64,000 nucleotides of DNA from Gelidibacter mesophilus DSM 14095 (GCF_000423005.1 NZ_AUHD01000008.1:124001-188000), one strand, 5' to 3'. Positions 26,259-36,064 are shown, counted from the stretch's first letter. Numbers and translations are program-made. The notes: generated from the letters alone by a model not told the origin.

Positions 26259-28847
26259 TTATTGCGACTTTAGGTAGTCGTTAAGATTTTTATGTCTTTG
26301 CACAATTTCATAGTTAGGCGATGAAATGGCAATATAAGGTCGTGTAATATTTGCTTTTCGCTCTTGAAGTAAATCGGCAAAACCTCTTGCTCCTTGAATA
26401 CTTTTTAAGCCATGGACGACCACAAAGATGGTGTTTTTATCATAAAGATCTTTAGAAACGCTCAAATCATAGTACCTAATTTGAGTGACCTCATCATTTA
26501 ATTTCTTTATAAATGCATCCACATCTTCATTGTTTGCGTGGTCAAATTGATAAAGCACATTAAATCTAGTGCCTATTTCATTATCCTGAAACTCCCTTTT
26601 TGATAAAACGGGGATGACATTGTTAATGATTTCTTGCGCACGCTTGCCTTCTTCGGAATTCGGATAATTTAGGGCTACGTAATTCACTCCTTCTTTATAG
26701 GCTTCAAATCCAAATAGTCGCCCTTTTGCGGAAGCTTTTAAAATTTCAAACTTAGGTACAATAGGCTCACCTTGAAATTCGAGAATGTAGGCATCACTCT
26801 GGTCAATGACCTCCTGAAACTTCTGCGCTTCATAACTGGCATAAGTACGTTCATAGATGCTTTCAGGACTGTTTTCATCCTTTGACATCTCCGATTTTGG
26901 ATTCAGTAGAATGGCAGCGTATCTTGACTCTGGGTTATTAGCAATAATATCCTGCTTCATCTGTTCTGCAGCATTGGTCTCCCCCAACAACACATAAGTT
27001 TTGTATAAATTGTATTTTGCAGGCAATACCAAACGTTCTTCTGGATTGTTGTTCAATAGCGCTTTGAGCTTGTCTTTGGCAAGTATGTTTTCATTAAACT
27101 TTTCCTTATAGATAACTCCTAGCTGATAATAGGCGTAATTGCGATCTTTAATGATGCTATCAATGACTTTCTGATCTGTCGGGATTTGTGATACGTAAAA
27201 CGCCGGATCAAAACGTTCGTTATCAGAAGCGTCAACAGCTAAATCATTATTTTGAACAGTAAGTGCATTACTTCTGGTGCTAGAAAGGCGCCAATTATCT
27301 TTTAGAGAACGGTCTCCCCAAATTTTTAGAAACTCATTCTTTCCATAGGCTACTGTGGTCGGATTATAAAAATAGAACGATTGGTTGGCCCCTCCCGGAG
27401 GAGTGATACCTGAGCTAGGCTGCATGTTGTCTAGACCCGTTCTATTGGAAGTCTTATCAAAAGTTTCAATCCCTGAACTTTCATTGCGTTGCGCGGTTTC
27501 CTCCTGTTTTTTTAAATCGTCTGCCTCTGCTTTTAATTTATCGGTATAGGATGTAAAAATCGCAATTCTATCAGCCTCTGATAAATTCACCAAATCCAGA
27601 ATGCTATCGTTTACTAACGCTACATTTTCATAGTAGATGACATCTTCTAAGTTCTCTCGTTTTCGTTTGATAGTCCTATAAGGCTTAGAATTGATCACCA
27701 TATTCGTCATCGTACTATCATAATAAGCACCAGCAGTTTTATATTCAGACCGATCGAAACTCATATCACCCAGAGTCATATAGTCCATAGCACGAAGATG
27801 CCTATCGGATGAAGATGCTCTTAGTGATTTATTGTAATACACGATCGCTAAAGAATCGCGATCAGATTTTTTGTGAAATTCAGCAACTCTATAGTATATC
27901 TTGTCTAGAAACGGTCTGTTCTCACGATCTTCTTCCAACTCCTTCAAATATTCTGAAAATGCGACCACATCACCAAGATCAAGATCAAAATTTATCGCTT
28001 TTGCCAAATGTGCATGGATGTAATAGGCTCGCGGTACTTTTCGGTGTAAATCCATGACCTTATCAAAGGCAATATTCGCACTGTCTTTATGGCCAAACTC
28101 GTTATACAATTGCCCTCTGATATAATTGTAACGCGCTTTTTCGTTATTTTTTTTGGTGTAGGCTGCAGCAATTGCCAATTGTGCCAACGCGCTGTCTTTT
28201 TCTTGAATGTTGATATAGGCCTGGGCCAAAGTGGCGGTAGCATCAGCTAAATTTTGATCGTCCAATTGCTCCAATCGCAACAAACGTTTTAAATTTTTAA
28301 TGGCAAGCTCATTATTTTCAAGACGCATATTCGTTTTTTCACGCCATATTTTTGCCTCGTTAATCTTATCGCTTGCCGGATATTTAAAAAGAATATAGTT
28401 GAATGCTTCAACCGCGGGAATAAAACGTTGATCAAAATAACGTGCTTTTCCAAGCAACAAATAGGCTTCATCAATCTGGGGATTGTACTCCTTTCCATTA
28501 ATGTTCATCCCATGTTTTTGAACGGCCTTAATGGCCTTTTCTTCTGCACGTTCAAAATCGGAATTTTTAGATTGTCCCGGTAAGGTAAAATCATCAGTGG
28601 TCTCCATCCGTTCCACTGGAAGTAATTCCCAATAATTATCCGTAAACGCATCATCTACACTGGCTCTACCATTTTCCAAAGCAATATTTCCATTGTATAA
28701 AATATTATACTCGGTACCCAAAGCATGGAAATTCCTATTGATAAACGTATCCTTCTTTCGCGAGCAACTTGTGACGATAAGTGCCGCAAAAACCAGGAAC
28801 ATCATGGACTTTAAAAAGGTGCGCAACGTAGGTTGTATTGGATTCAT
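26259..28847 (-). CDS. sprE: SprE/PorW-like TPR lipoprotein (T9SS/gliding)
   Basis: 862 aa lipoprotein: signal ending TSC (Cys28), then TPR-like helices over the N-terminal half (about 115-420), an Asn/Gly/Ser-rich middle (about 440-510) and more TPR-like and FFxFxP-type segments at the C-terminus. The N-terminal block GTEYNILYNGNIALENG is what I associate with SprE/PorW of Flavobacterium and Porphyromonas. SprE/PorW is needed for T9SS secretion and gliding. It lies directly upstream of bactofilin and the atp genes, a recurrent flavobacterial order. Symbol from family resemblance, not from a search. Confidence 0.82.
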   Translation of the reverse strand: MNPIQPTLRTFLKSMMFLVFAALIVTSCSRKKDTFINRNFHALGTEYNILYNGNIALENGRASVDDAFTDNYWELLPVERMETTDDFTLPGQSKNSDFERAEEKAIKAVQKHGMNINGKEYNPQIDEAYLLLGKARYFDQRFIPAVEAFNYILFKYPASDKINEAKIWREKTNMRLENNELAIKNLKRLLRLEQLDDQNLADATATLAQAYINIQEKDSALAQLAIAAAYTKKNNEKARYNYIRGQLYNEFGHKDSANIAFDKVMDLHRKVPRAYYIHAHLAKAINFDLDLGDVVAFSEYLKELEEDRENRPFLDKIYYRVAEFHKKSDRDSLAIVYYNKSLRASSSDRHLRAMDYMTLGDMSFDRSEYKTAGAYYDSTMTNMVINSKPYRTIKRKRENLEDVIYYENVALVNDSILDLVNLSEADRIAIFTSYTDKLKAEADDLKKQEETAQRNESSGIETFDKTSNRTGLDNMQPSSGITPPGGANQSFYFYNPTTVAYGKNEFLKIWGDRSLKDNWRLSSTRSNALTVQNNDLAVDASDNERFDPAFYVSQIPTDQKVIDSIIKDRNYAYYQLGVIYKEKFNENILAKDKLKALLNNNPEERLVLPAKYNLYKTYVLLGETNAAEQMKQDIIANNPESRYAAILLNPKSEMSKDENSPESIYERTYASYEAQKFQEVIDQSDAYILEFQGEPIVPKFEILKASAKGRLFGFEAYKEGVNYVALNYPNSEEGKRAQEIINNVIPVLSKREFQDNEIGTRFNVLYQFDHANNEDVDAFIKKLNDEVTQIRYYDLSVSKDLYDKNTIFVVVHGLKSIQGARGFADLLQERKANITRPYIAISSPNYEIVQRHKNLNDYLKSQ

Positions 28848-29010
28848 TAGATAACTAAAAACAGTTGCAAATATTATGCAATGCCGTAAAAATAAGCATC
28901 TTTTTGAATTATAGAGGAAAAAATAGAGGAGTTTTCTAAGTGCGTAACCGGGGTGTTTCTCGGGTTCGACTCACAAAAACGCAAAGACGCAAAGACTAAA
29001 AAGCAGTGCG

Positions 29011-29043
29011 AGACCTGACAGGTTTTAGAAACCTGTCAGGTCT
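29011..29043. repeat. Perfect 15-bp inverted repeat
   Basis: AGACCTGACAGGTTT (29011-29025), loop TAG, AAACCTGTCAGGTCT (29029-29043). It follows an A-rich region with the words AACGCAAAGACGCAAAGAC. It lies 20 bases beyond the ABC ATPase stop codon and may also act as a transcript 3' end. Confidence 0.75.
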
Positions 29044-29063
29044 TGGTTGCCATTGCTAACCTG

Positions 29064-29762
29064 TTATTCTCCAGCAAAATGCGCTTCCAATTCTTTTAAA
29101 GTGGCGGCACTAGTCGCTAAATCCTTTATAACCTCCCCTTTCTCCAAAACCACAATGCGCTCACAAACCTCAGTAACATGCATGAGATCATGACTCGAAA
29201 CCAATACCGTAACGCCTTGTTGCTCAGCTAGATTTTTAATAATCTGTTTCAAACGGATTTGAGTGGTTGGGTCTAAATTGGCAAAAGGTTCATCTAAAAT
29301 AATAACTTCAGGCTTTCCAATCAGTGCTGCTACGATGCCCACCTTTTTCTGGTTCCCCTTGCTTAAATCTCGCAAATACTTTTTTTGTTTCAATATTTCG
29401 CCATGAAAAAAATCGCCAAATTGGCCTAAAAGCGCATCCACATCGGCTTTATTTTCTCCGCGCAATTCTCCAATAAAGTAGAAGTATTCCTCTGGCGTTA
29501 GATAACCGATCAAAAAAGTTTCATCAATGTAGGCGGACGTAAAAGGCTTCCAGTCTTCACTTTCATTAACCTGAATGTCCTTACTTTTAATATAGCCGCT
29601 AGTAGGTTGAATTAAGTCTAATAGCAAACTAAAAAAAGTAGTTTTCCCTGCCCCGTTATTGCCTACTAAGCCAAAACTTTGACCTTTTGGAATCTCTAGA
29701 CCTTCAATATGTAATACCGGGCCTGAATTATACGCTTTTGATAAATTGGATACTGCTATCAT
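29064..29762 (-). CDS. ABC transporter ATP-binding protein
   Basis: 232 aa. Walker A GNNGAGKTT, ABC signature LSKGNQKKVG, Walker B EVIILDEPFANLD, then H-loop SSHD. This is an export-type ATPase. The ATG of the ATPase lies 2 bases after the stop of the permease gene (DUF5687 family), so they form a two-gene exporter. Substrate unknown. Confidence 0.93.
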   Translation of the reverse strand: MIAVSNLSKAYNSGPVLHIEGLEIPKGQSFGLVGNNGAGKTTFFSLLLDLIQPTSGYIKSKDIQVNESEDWKPFTSAYIDETFLIGYLTPEEYFYFIGELRGENKADVDALLGQFGDFFHGEILKQKKYLRDLSKGNQKKVGIVAALIGKPEVIILDEPFANLDPTTQIRLKQIIKNLAEQQGVTVLVSSHDLMHVTEVCERIVVLEKGEVIKDLATSAATLKELEAHFAGE

Positions 29763-29764
29763 AA

Positions 29765-31237
29765 TTAGTTGTTTTGTTTGTAAGCGGCTAATGTTTTATA
29801 TTTTTCTGATTTATAGACTTTTTCTATAATGTTGAATACTTTGTTTTTGAATAAGAAACCGCCTAAGCCTGAAATTGCGACTAAAGCAAAGCCAAAACCT
29901 TCCCCAAGCGTATAATGCCCTGCGGCGTAAATGGCCATTGGCAATAATAATTTAGGAACGGTCAACAACAATGTCTTTGTATTAAACGCCTGCTTATCTC
30001 CAAACGCTTTTTTACTTGTGGTCAAATCTATTGGTGTTTTGATATATGCGCCACCCCACAGTACTAAATGACTGTTGACGCCGATATTATAAATGGCGCC
30101 AACCACTACTGCTGCGTACGCTTGCCACCCCCAATAGAGATAGAAAACTGATATGATTGTTGAAATTATTGTGGCAATAACCATCAAATACCATTTAGAG
30201 GCGATATACTCCTTATAGCGAATATTCTGGCTCATCATTAACGGATAATACGCACTATCCCAACTTGGCACAAATTGTCCAAAAGTGAATAAAAATCCGC
30301 CAGATACAAAGATCCCTGCAAAAATTCGCCAAAAAGGGCCATCATACGATTCAATAGAGCCCGTAAAAAACAGCAAGCCATAAAAAATAAATAAGAAGCT
30401 CATGAAGATCGTCATCTTTGAGCGCTTATTCCGTCTTAATAACTTAAGATCGTTTTTAAGGAAAGTGGACATACTTCCAAAACGGTTCAACCATGAATAA
30501 TCTTGGGTTTCTGCAACATCGTGCTTAATCGAAAGACCTGCATCTAAATACAGGTTCTTTTTAAAATAGCTAAATGCCATTTTATAGAACACCACGGCCA
30601 AAATAATAGGAATGATTGCTAAATAAGGCACTGCATAAAAACCCTTAAAAATAGGATAGGTATATTGTGTGACATCAAACACACCGTAGTACTGAAGACC
30701 AATCATTACCAAGATAACAGCTACCACTCCAAAAAAAACAATGTCTTTATTATTAACAAAAATATTTATAAAGTTGTTACAATAAATCAAGCCTAAAATA
30801 GCAGCGTACCAAGCCAAGACTTGTAAAACAGGAAAACCTTCTATGATCAGGACGATGGAAAAGGGAATAAAGAAAAAAGCATGCAACACATTAAAGAAGG
30901 AAATCATGGTTTTTCCAATTGCAAAATTGACAATCTTGGTTCTTTCAATTGGTAAATACATCAATGGTTTAATGTTGATTACCGGCATTTTTTGAAGGAA
31001 ATATCGGAATACCAAATCAAATACCATATAGTAAATCAGTGCTTGGTTGACCACTTGAAAAGGTTCCATCTTTAAGCCGTCTTCTATCATATAATAAGCG
31101 CCAAAACCTAAAATTGAAAATGAGGCGATCATCCAAAGGGCGAAAAAAGCCATCATTATTTTTAAGAAGAGATTGGTCTTAAAAGAAGCTGACCTAATAA
31201 AGGATTTCCACTCGAGACTAATAAAATATTTGAACAT
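29765..31237 (-). CDS. DUF5687 ABC exporter permease
   Basis: 490 aa polytopic protein with about 12 hydrophobic helices (N-terminal SLEWKSFIRSASFKTNLFLK, then helices to about 470). I place it in DUF5687, membrane partners of flavobacterial ABC ATPases; this is recognition, not a search. It is upstream of the ATPase and almost touches it. The substrate and the direction (export is likely) are not evident. Confidence 0.82.
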   Translation of the reverse strand: MFKYFISLEWKSFIRSASFKTNLFLKIMMAFFALWMIASFSILGFGAYYMIEDGLKMEPFQVVNQALIYYMVFDLVFRYFLQKMPVINIKPLMYLPIERTKIVNFAIGKTMISFFNVLHAFFFIPFSIVLIIEGFPVLQVLAWYAAILGLIYCNNFINIFVNNKDIVFFGVVAVILVMIGLQYYGVFDVTQYTYPIFKGFYAVPYLAIIPIILAVVFYKMAFSYFKKNLYLDAGLSIKHDVAETQDYSWLNRFGSMSTFLKNDLKLLRRNKRSKMTIFMSFLFIFYGLLFFTGSIESYDGPFWRIFAGIFVSGGFLFTFGQFVPSWDSAYYPLMMSQNIRYKEYIASKWYLMVIATIISTIISVFYLYWGWQAYAAVVVGAIYNIGVNSHLVLWGGAYIKTPIDLTTSKKAFGDKQAFNTKTLLLTVPKLLLPMAIYAAGHYTLGEGFGFALVAISGLGGFLFKNKVFNIIEKVYKSEKYKTLAAYKQNN

Positions 31238-31395
31238 GCTGTTTTGGTTGTAGTTTAATCATAGGTAATATTAAAACACTTTTTGTTACAAACAAATTTC
31301 AAATAAGGGAAATTTTAGGAGATTTGAAGTCTCAAAATAGAATGATCATTTCTTATTATTTTGTTAGAGAAGTGGCATTTATTATAAGCATTCGT

Positions 31396-31403
31396 TACTT
31401 TTG
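31396..31403 (+). promoter_or_regulatory. Promoter -7 box for the PaaE-like gene
   Basis: TACTTTTG matches TAnnTTTG, 16 bases before the ATG at 31420. No TTG at the expected spacing. Confidence 0.4.
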
Positions 31404-31419
31404 AGGAAAATATTAAAAC

Positions 31420-32475
31420 ATGTCACATTATCATACCCTAACCATAAAAAGTATTGAAAGAGCTACGTCTAAAGCGGTAACTCTCAGTTTTGAAGTGCCG
31501 CAGGCTTTAAAAGAAGATTTTAAATTTAAAGCAGGCCAATATATTACCTTAAGAAGTGTGCTTAATGGCACAGAAATAAGACGCGATTACTCCTTATGTT
31601 CGTCTCCAAAAAGTGGTGATTTAAGAGTGGCCGTAAAGGAAGTTAAAGACGGTACTTTTTCGGCCTATGTCAATAGAGAATTAAAAGTTGGAGATCAATT
31701 GGAAGTCGCCCCCCCAAGAGGTCATTTTGTTTTTGAACCGAATGATTCCAAAACCAAACACATTGCAGCCTTTGCGGCAGGAAGTGGCATCACGCCTATT
31801 TTAAGCATCGTTAAGTGCGCTTTAGAAGAAGAAGTGATGAGCAATGTTGTATTGGTGTACGGCAACAAAACTACTGATGATACCATGTTTATGGACGAAT
31901 TATTGGACCTGCAACGTCAGTATAGTGATCGATTGGCCATTCAGTTTGTGTTTAGCCAAATGCAGGAAGATGATTCTATTTTTGGACGTATTGAAAAGAG
32001 CACCGTCAATTTGATTTTAAAGCACAAACATAAAGACTTGAGCATTGATGCTTTTTATTTATGCGGTCCAGAAGCCATGATCCATACAGTAAAAGATGTG
32101 CTTGTTGAGCATGAAATCCCGAAAGATCGCGTATTTTTTGAGCTCTTTAAAGCTGCGAAACCTACCGAAAGAGATACCGTCAGCATTCCTGATGGACAAA
32201 CCAAAATCTCTGTGGTGTTGGATGATGAGACCACAACTTTTGAAATGTCGCAGAAACAGACCATTCTTGAGGCCGCTTTGGATGAAGATTTGGATGCACC
32301 TTATTCCTGTCAAGGCGGTATTTGCAGTAGTTGTTTGGCCCGCGTTGTAGAAGGCGAAGCGAAAATGCGCCAAAATAATATCCTGACGGATGGTGAAGTT
32401 GCCGAAGGTTTAATCTTAACCTGTCAAGCACATCCTTTAACTCCAACTATTAAAATCGATTATGATGATATTTAA
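31420..32475 (+). CDS. PaaE-like ferredoxin reductase (FAD + 2Fe-2S)
   Basis: 351 aa: FAD-binding domain (RDYSLCSSP at 55-63), NAD(P)-binding domain (GSGITPILSI), and a C-terminal plant-type ferredoxin domain with Cys297, Cys302, Cys305 and Cys335 (CQGGICSSC...CQA). It passes electrons from NAD(P)H through FAD and a [2Fe-2S] cluster to a partner oxygenase or reductase. Close in layout to PaaE of phenylacetyl-CoA epoxidase, but paaABCD are not next to it, so a different acceptor is possible. Monocistronic with a terminator at 32648. Confidence 0.9.
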   Translation: MSHYHTLTIKSIERATSKAVTLSFEVPQALKEDFKFKAGQYITLRSVLNGTEIRRDYSLCSSPKSGDLRVAVKEVKDGTFSAYVNRELKVGDQLEVAPPRGHFVFEPNDSKTKHIAAFAAGSGITPILSIVKCALEEEVMSNVVLVYGNKTTDDTMFMDELLDLQRQYSDRLAIQFVFSQMQEDDSIFGRIEKSTVNLILKHKHKDLSIDAFYLCGPEAMIHTVKDVLVEHEIPKDRVFFELFKAAKPTERDTVSIPDGQTKISVVLDDETTTFEMSQKQTILEAALDEDLDAPYSCQGGICSSCLARVVEGEAKMRQNNILTDGEVAEGLILTCQAHPLTPTIKIDYDDI

Positions 32476-32647
32476 ATCATCTTTATTGTAATAGAAAAGT
32501 CATTTAATCCTTAATATTATTATTTCATCGAAAAACCAGAAGTAGCTCTCTTAAAATTATGTTAATAAAAATGAATTTTATATTTTTATGACTGATTTAA
32601 TTGTTACTATTATAAGGACTATCTATTAACATAAGATTAGATCTCAT

Positions 32648-32675
32648 AACCCCGCTTTTTAGTGGGGTTTTTTTA
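32648..32675 (+). terminator. Terminator inside the 3' end of the convergent GT9 gene
   Basis: AACCCCGCT...AGTGGGGTT followed by seven Ts. It terminates the plus-strand reductase gene; the same bases encode the last residues (KKPH) and stop of the minus-strand glycosyltransferase, so the two genes share this DNA. Confidence 0.8.
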
Positions 32676-33681
32676 TGATGTGTTCGATCTTTTCGATTAC
32701 CGCTTGGGGATTTATTGTTTCCATACAGGTTTCATAACCTTCTGGGAAATTATTGCCGTAGATGGATGTTGGAATTTTTGGAAATTTTGTTCGATCTGCT
32801 AAAAGTGCATTGGTTGCATCCTGATGAAAAGGAAAAAATCCGGCATAAGGATGGGTTACCCCCCAAAGCGTCAGTACTTTAATTCCTAGCATGGCTGCCA
32901 TATGTGCATTGCCAGAATCCATAGAAACCATCACCTCCAAATTTGAAATAACATCCAATTCTTCGTCAAGACTTAATTTTCCAGCAATACTGCTGACATT
33001 TTCATTTTCTAAGGCACACAGATAATCTGCTTCTGCCTTTCCTCCAAAGAGCAAAATTTGATAGGTTATTGAAAGTTCTTTTATAACTTCCTCCATCAAT
33101 TTTAAAGGATAGGTTTTGCTTTTATAGGCTGCAAATGGCGCAATTCCAATCCAGCCTCTTGTAGGCTCTCCTAAGATTTGAATTGTTTTTGAATTCAATT
33201 TGGCACGCTCTGGAAAATTAGGTTCAGAATTATTCAGCGGAAACCCTAATTTTTCAAATACGTCTCTATAGCGCTGGTGCGTCGTTTTAAGTTGCTCAAA
33301 AACCTTCCCTTTTACCAAGGCTTTCTTTTCCGCTCTTCCTTTATCAATTTGAATGATGTTAAGATCTAGAAGAAAGATTTTTAAAATATTACTACGAAGT
33401 ACATTGTGCAGATCAGCAACGGCATCAATCCCCAGAATTCTTAGCTCCTTTGAAAGTTCCAAAAGACCAAAAAACCCTTTGTGTTTTCCTTTTAAATCTG
33501 CAGGAAAAATTGTGACATTCTTTAAATCACGAAAAAAAGGTGTAAAAAACTCTCTGGTTAATACTGTTAATTTGATCTCAGGATACTGTTCAGTAAATGC
33601 TCTCAAAACAGGAATGGTCATAGCAACATCTCCCATTGCGGAAAGACGGATGACAAGAATGTGTTTGGGTTGTTTAGGCAT
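32659..33681 (-). CDS. Glycosyltransferase family 9 (heptosyltransferase-like)
   Basis: 340 aa. N-terminal LVIRLSAMGDV and the C-terminal half with FGGKAEADY, SMDSGNAHMAA, and LWGVTHPYAGF, as in GT9 enzymes that move ADP-heptose onto LPS core. The sugar may differ in flavobacteria, and the acceptor is unclear. The stop codon overlaps the reductase terminator. The DUF4254 gene lies 36 bp upstream, a conserved pair. Confidence 0.88.
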   Translation of the reverse strand: MPKQPKHILVIRLSAMGDVAMTIPVLRAFTEQYPEIKLTVLTREFFTPFFRDLKNVTIFPADLKGKHKGFFGLLELSKELRILGIDAVADLHNVLRSNILKIFLLDLNIIQIDKGRAEKKALVKGKVFEQLKTTHQRYRDVFEKLGFPLNNSEPNFPERAKLNSKTIQILGEPTRGWIGIAPFAAYKSKTYPLKLMEEVIKELSITYQILLFGGKAEADYLCALENENVSSIAGKLSLDEELDVISNLEVMVSMDSGNAHMAAMLGIKVLTLWGVTHPYAGFFPFHQDATNALLADRTKFPKIPTSIYGNNFPEGYETCMETINPQAVIEKIEHIIKKPH

Positions 33682-33694
33682 ATTACAAATGTGG

Positions 33695-33710
33695 TTCCTG
33701 CCTGCGCAGT
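33695..33710. repeat. REP-like half-palindrome
   Basis: TTCCTGCCTGCGCAG, degenerate copy of the CCTGCC family in the 36-bp gap between the GT9 gene and the DUF4254 gene. Confidence 0.45.
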
Positions 33711-33717
33711 AACTCGG

Positions 33718-34326
33718 TTATTTTTGTCCTCGCAATACAGGATTTAACTCATCGTCATTATACATTTTCATTTGCTTATAAACCTTCATGTATTTATCAC
33801 CATTCTCGATATCAACGAGCAAATCATCAATGGCCTGACTCAAATCTTTACGCTGTTCCAAAAGCACATTTAGTTTTGTGGAGCAACTGAGTTTATGTGC
33901 TGAAGAGGCATCAGGACGTTCTGCTTCTTCATTCATATGGTAAATCTTTAAGGCTAGTATAGATAACCTATCAATAGCCCATGCTGGACTTTCACTATTG
34001 ATGGTTGCATTCGATTTTGGTTGAACATCACTATATTTGGTCAGAAAGTAACTATCAATATATTCCACCATATCTGTTCTTTCCTGATTTGAAGCATCAA
34101 TTTGACGTTTCAGTTTAATGGCAGCAACAGGGTCAATATTTGGATCTCTAATAATATCTTCATAATGCCATTGAACGGTATCAATCCAACATTTTCGATA
34201 TAAAAGATGTTCTATGAGCTGTTTGTCTTCGTTATAAATATTGTTAAAGGGCTGGTCAACGGTATTTTTTAAGTGATAGGTAGTGATGACCTCCTTGAAA
34301 ATTTCATTGGCTTTTGCTGTAAACAT
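33718..34326 (-). CDS. DUF4254 family protein
   Basis: 202 aa, mostly alpha-helical and acidic, with no signal peptide or membrane helix. DUF4254 proteins accompany GT9 heptosyltransferase-like genes in Bacteroidota, which fits its place here. Function unknown; maybe an accessory of LPS core synthesis. Confidence 0.8.
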   Translation of the reverse strand: MFTAKANEIFKEVITTYHLKNTVDQPFNNIYNEDKQLIEHLLYRKCWIDTVQWHYEDIIRDPNIDPVAAIKLKRQIDASNQERTDMVEYIDSYFLTKYSDVQPKSNATINSESPAWAIDRLSILALKIYHMNEEAERPDASSAHKLSCSTKLNVLLEQRKDLSQAIDDLLVDIENGDKYMKVYKQMKMYNDDELNPVLRGQK

Positions 34327-34399
34327 AATCTGATGATTTTAAGACGTAAATATACTTCTAATTAATTAACTTTACCATTCAAAACAGAGTTTAAGCCTT

Positions 34400-35059
34400 A
34401 TGCACATTCACAACTTAACTGAAAAAAATTCCATTTTAAATACGTTTATTTCAGAAATGAGAGACGTTAATATCCAAAAAGACAGTATGCGATTTCGCAG
34501 AAATATTGAACGTATTGGAGAGATTTTGGGATATGAAATCAGTAAGGTCTTGAACTATAAACCTGCGGTCATTGAAACGCCCTTGGGAACCTGTGAGATG
34601 AACATCATGGACAATGAGATTGTGCTTTGTTCCATTTTAAGAGCGGGGGTGCCATTGCACGATGGTTTGTTGACGTATTTTGACAATGCTCAAAATGCGT
34701 TTATTTCAGCCTACAGACAGCATCATAAAAAACCGGATAGTTTTGAGATTGTAGTAGAATATTTGGCCTGCCCGAACTTAGAAAACAAAACACTTATTTT
34801 GGCCGACCCGATGTTGGCCACTGGACAGTCCCTTCTTGCCACTTTTGAAGCATTAAAACCTTTTGGAAAACCTAAGGAGGTCCATTTAGCATGTGTGATT
34901 GGGGCTCAACCAGGGATTGATTACATTAGTAAACATTTTAGTGCAGACACCCATTTATGGATTGCCACTGTGGATCATGAATTGAACGAACAAGGGTATA
35001 TCATGCCTGGTCTAGGAGACGCTGGCGATCTCGCATTCGGAGAAAAATTACAACATTAA
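34400..35059 (+). CDS. upp: Uracil phosphoribosyltransferase
   Basis: 219 aa. PRPP-binding segment LILADPMLATGQSL and the substrate loop; type I PRTase. It converts uracil and PRPP into UMP for pyrimidine salvage. Its last 12 bases overlap the end of the DUF6427 gene on the other strand, a convergent overlap. Confidence 0.95.
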   Translation: MHIHNLTEKNSILNTFISEMRDVNIQKDSMRFRRNIERIGEILGYEISKVLNYKPAVIETPLGTCEMNIMDNEIVLCSILRAGVPLHDGLLTYFDNAQNAFISAYRQHHKKPDSFEIVVEYLACPNLENKTLILADPMLATGQSLLATFEALKPFGKPKEVHLACVIGAQPGIDYISKHFSADTHLWIATVDHELNEQGYIMPGLGDAGDLAFGEKLQH

Positions 35060-35971
35060 GTTGATCAAAGAAACAAGGATCAATACAACAATCAAACTTT
35101 CTTTAAACCACCTTTCAGGTATAATCTCAAGATAATTGGACATGATAATGGCCAATGGTGCAAATAAAAAGATGAATTCGCTCCCGTCTTTATACGGCGA
35201 TACCAGAATAATCACCAAGGCTATCAATGATGAGAAAATAACAATTATAAATGAGGGTCTGTAACTTTTTAGTTGATGTTTAATACTTCTCATAAAATAG
35301 AATGAGGCCCAGGCTCCATAAGACAACAATAAGGTTGCTGCAATGATAATACGCTTTGAATTGAGCGGTGTAAAATCAAAACTTACATCAAAGAAACCAT
35401 GCAGATATGGTTCAAAATCAATATCCATGACAATCATGAAAGAAGCAGCTACGATCGCAACACATAAGGTTCCGGTGAGCGGGATGATCCAATTTTTAAC
35501 ATCTATTATGCCATATAACAGCAAGGCCACTAAAATCAAAATATAAAATAACGAAGCCCAAAAGAATAAGAGTGTTGCCAAACTAATCCAAAAAGCCGCA
35601 TCAAACAGTTTTTTCTTGATGTCCTTTCGTGACCTCAAACTGATAATCCGCCTCAGCGCCAACAAAATGAAGAGATTGGCGAGCAATAATTTTGAATTTA
35701 GCAAGGTTTCCGGTAAAACCGCCACAAATAGCCCAAACATCAAGATTTTATAACTATTCTTTTTTGTCAGATTATTTTTACTCACAAAAAAATCTAGCAC
35801 AAAAAGTGAGGCCAGAACCACCGCAAAAAGTAATGCTTCCTTAAAAAAAAGTTCAACAGAAAAAGCCGCAGTTATGGCGGTTAGTTTTGCCACGATAAAA
35901 ACCACCAATAGCAATGCGCTTACCACCAAAAGATGTATGGGTTTTGCCTTACTAAAAAAACTTGAAATCAT
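35048..35971 (-). CDS. DUF6427 polytopic membrane protein
   Basis: 307 aa with eight to ten hydrophobic helices. The N-terminus MISSFFSKAKPIHLLVVS fits what I recall of DUF6427, found beside upp and purD in Flavobacteriaceae. Function unknown. 3' overlap of 12 bp with upp. Confidence 0.8.
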   Translation of the reverse strand: MISSFFSKAKPIHLLVVSALLLVVFIVAKLTAITAAFSVELFFKEALLFAVVLASLFVLDFFVSKNNLTKKNSYKILMFGLFVAVLPETLLNSKLLLANLFILLALRRIISLRSRKDIKKKLFDAAFWISLATLLFFWASLFYILILVALLLYGIIDVKNWIIPLTGTLCVAIVAASFMIVMDIDFEPYLHGFFDVSFDFTPLNSKRIIIAATLLLSYGAWASFYFMRSIKHQLKSYRPSFIIVIFSSLIALVIILVSPYKDGSEFIFLFAPLAIIMSNYLEIIPERWFKESLIVVLILVSLINLML

Positions 35972-36064
35972 TTAAAGCTATGTTCTTGAATTATGGTTGG
36001 ATCCTGACTTCTCTGAAAACAAAATTCATCAGCACTTTATGAAACGTTTCCAATAAAAAAAGTG

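Noticed and set aside
25837-26277. 146-aa frame antisense to bactofilin
   Set aside because: Mirror of the bactofilin repeat codons; no start signal or homology.
28950-28985. tRNA-like T-loop (GGGTTCGACTC)
   Set aside because: No matching acceptor stem, D-loop or anticodon arm around it.
34367-34374. upp promoter box TAACTTTA
   Set aside because: Last base differs from TAnnTTTG and no -33 element; too weak.
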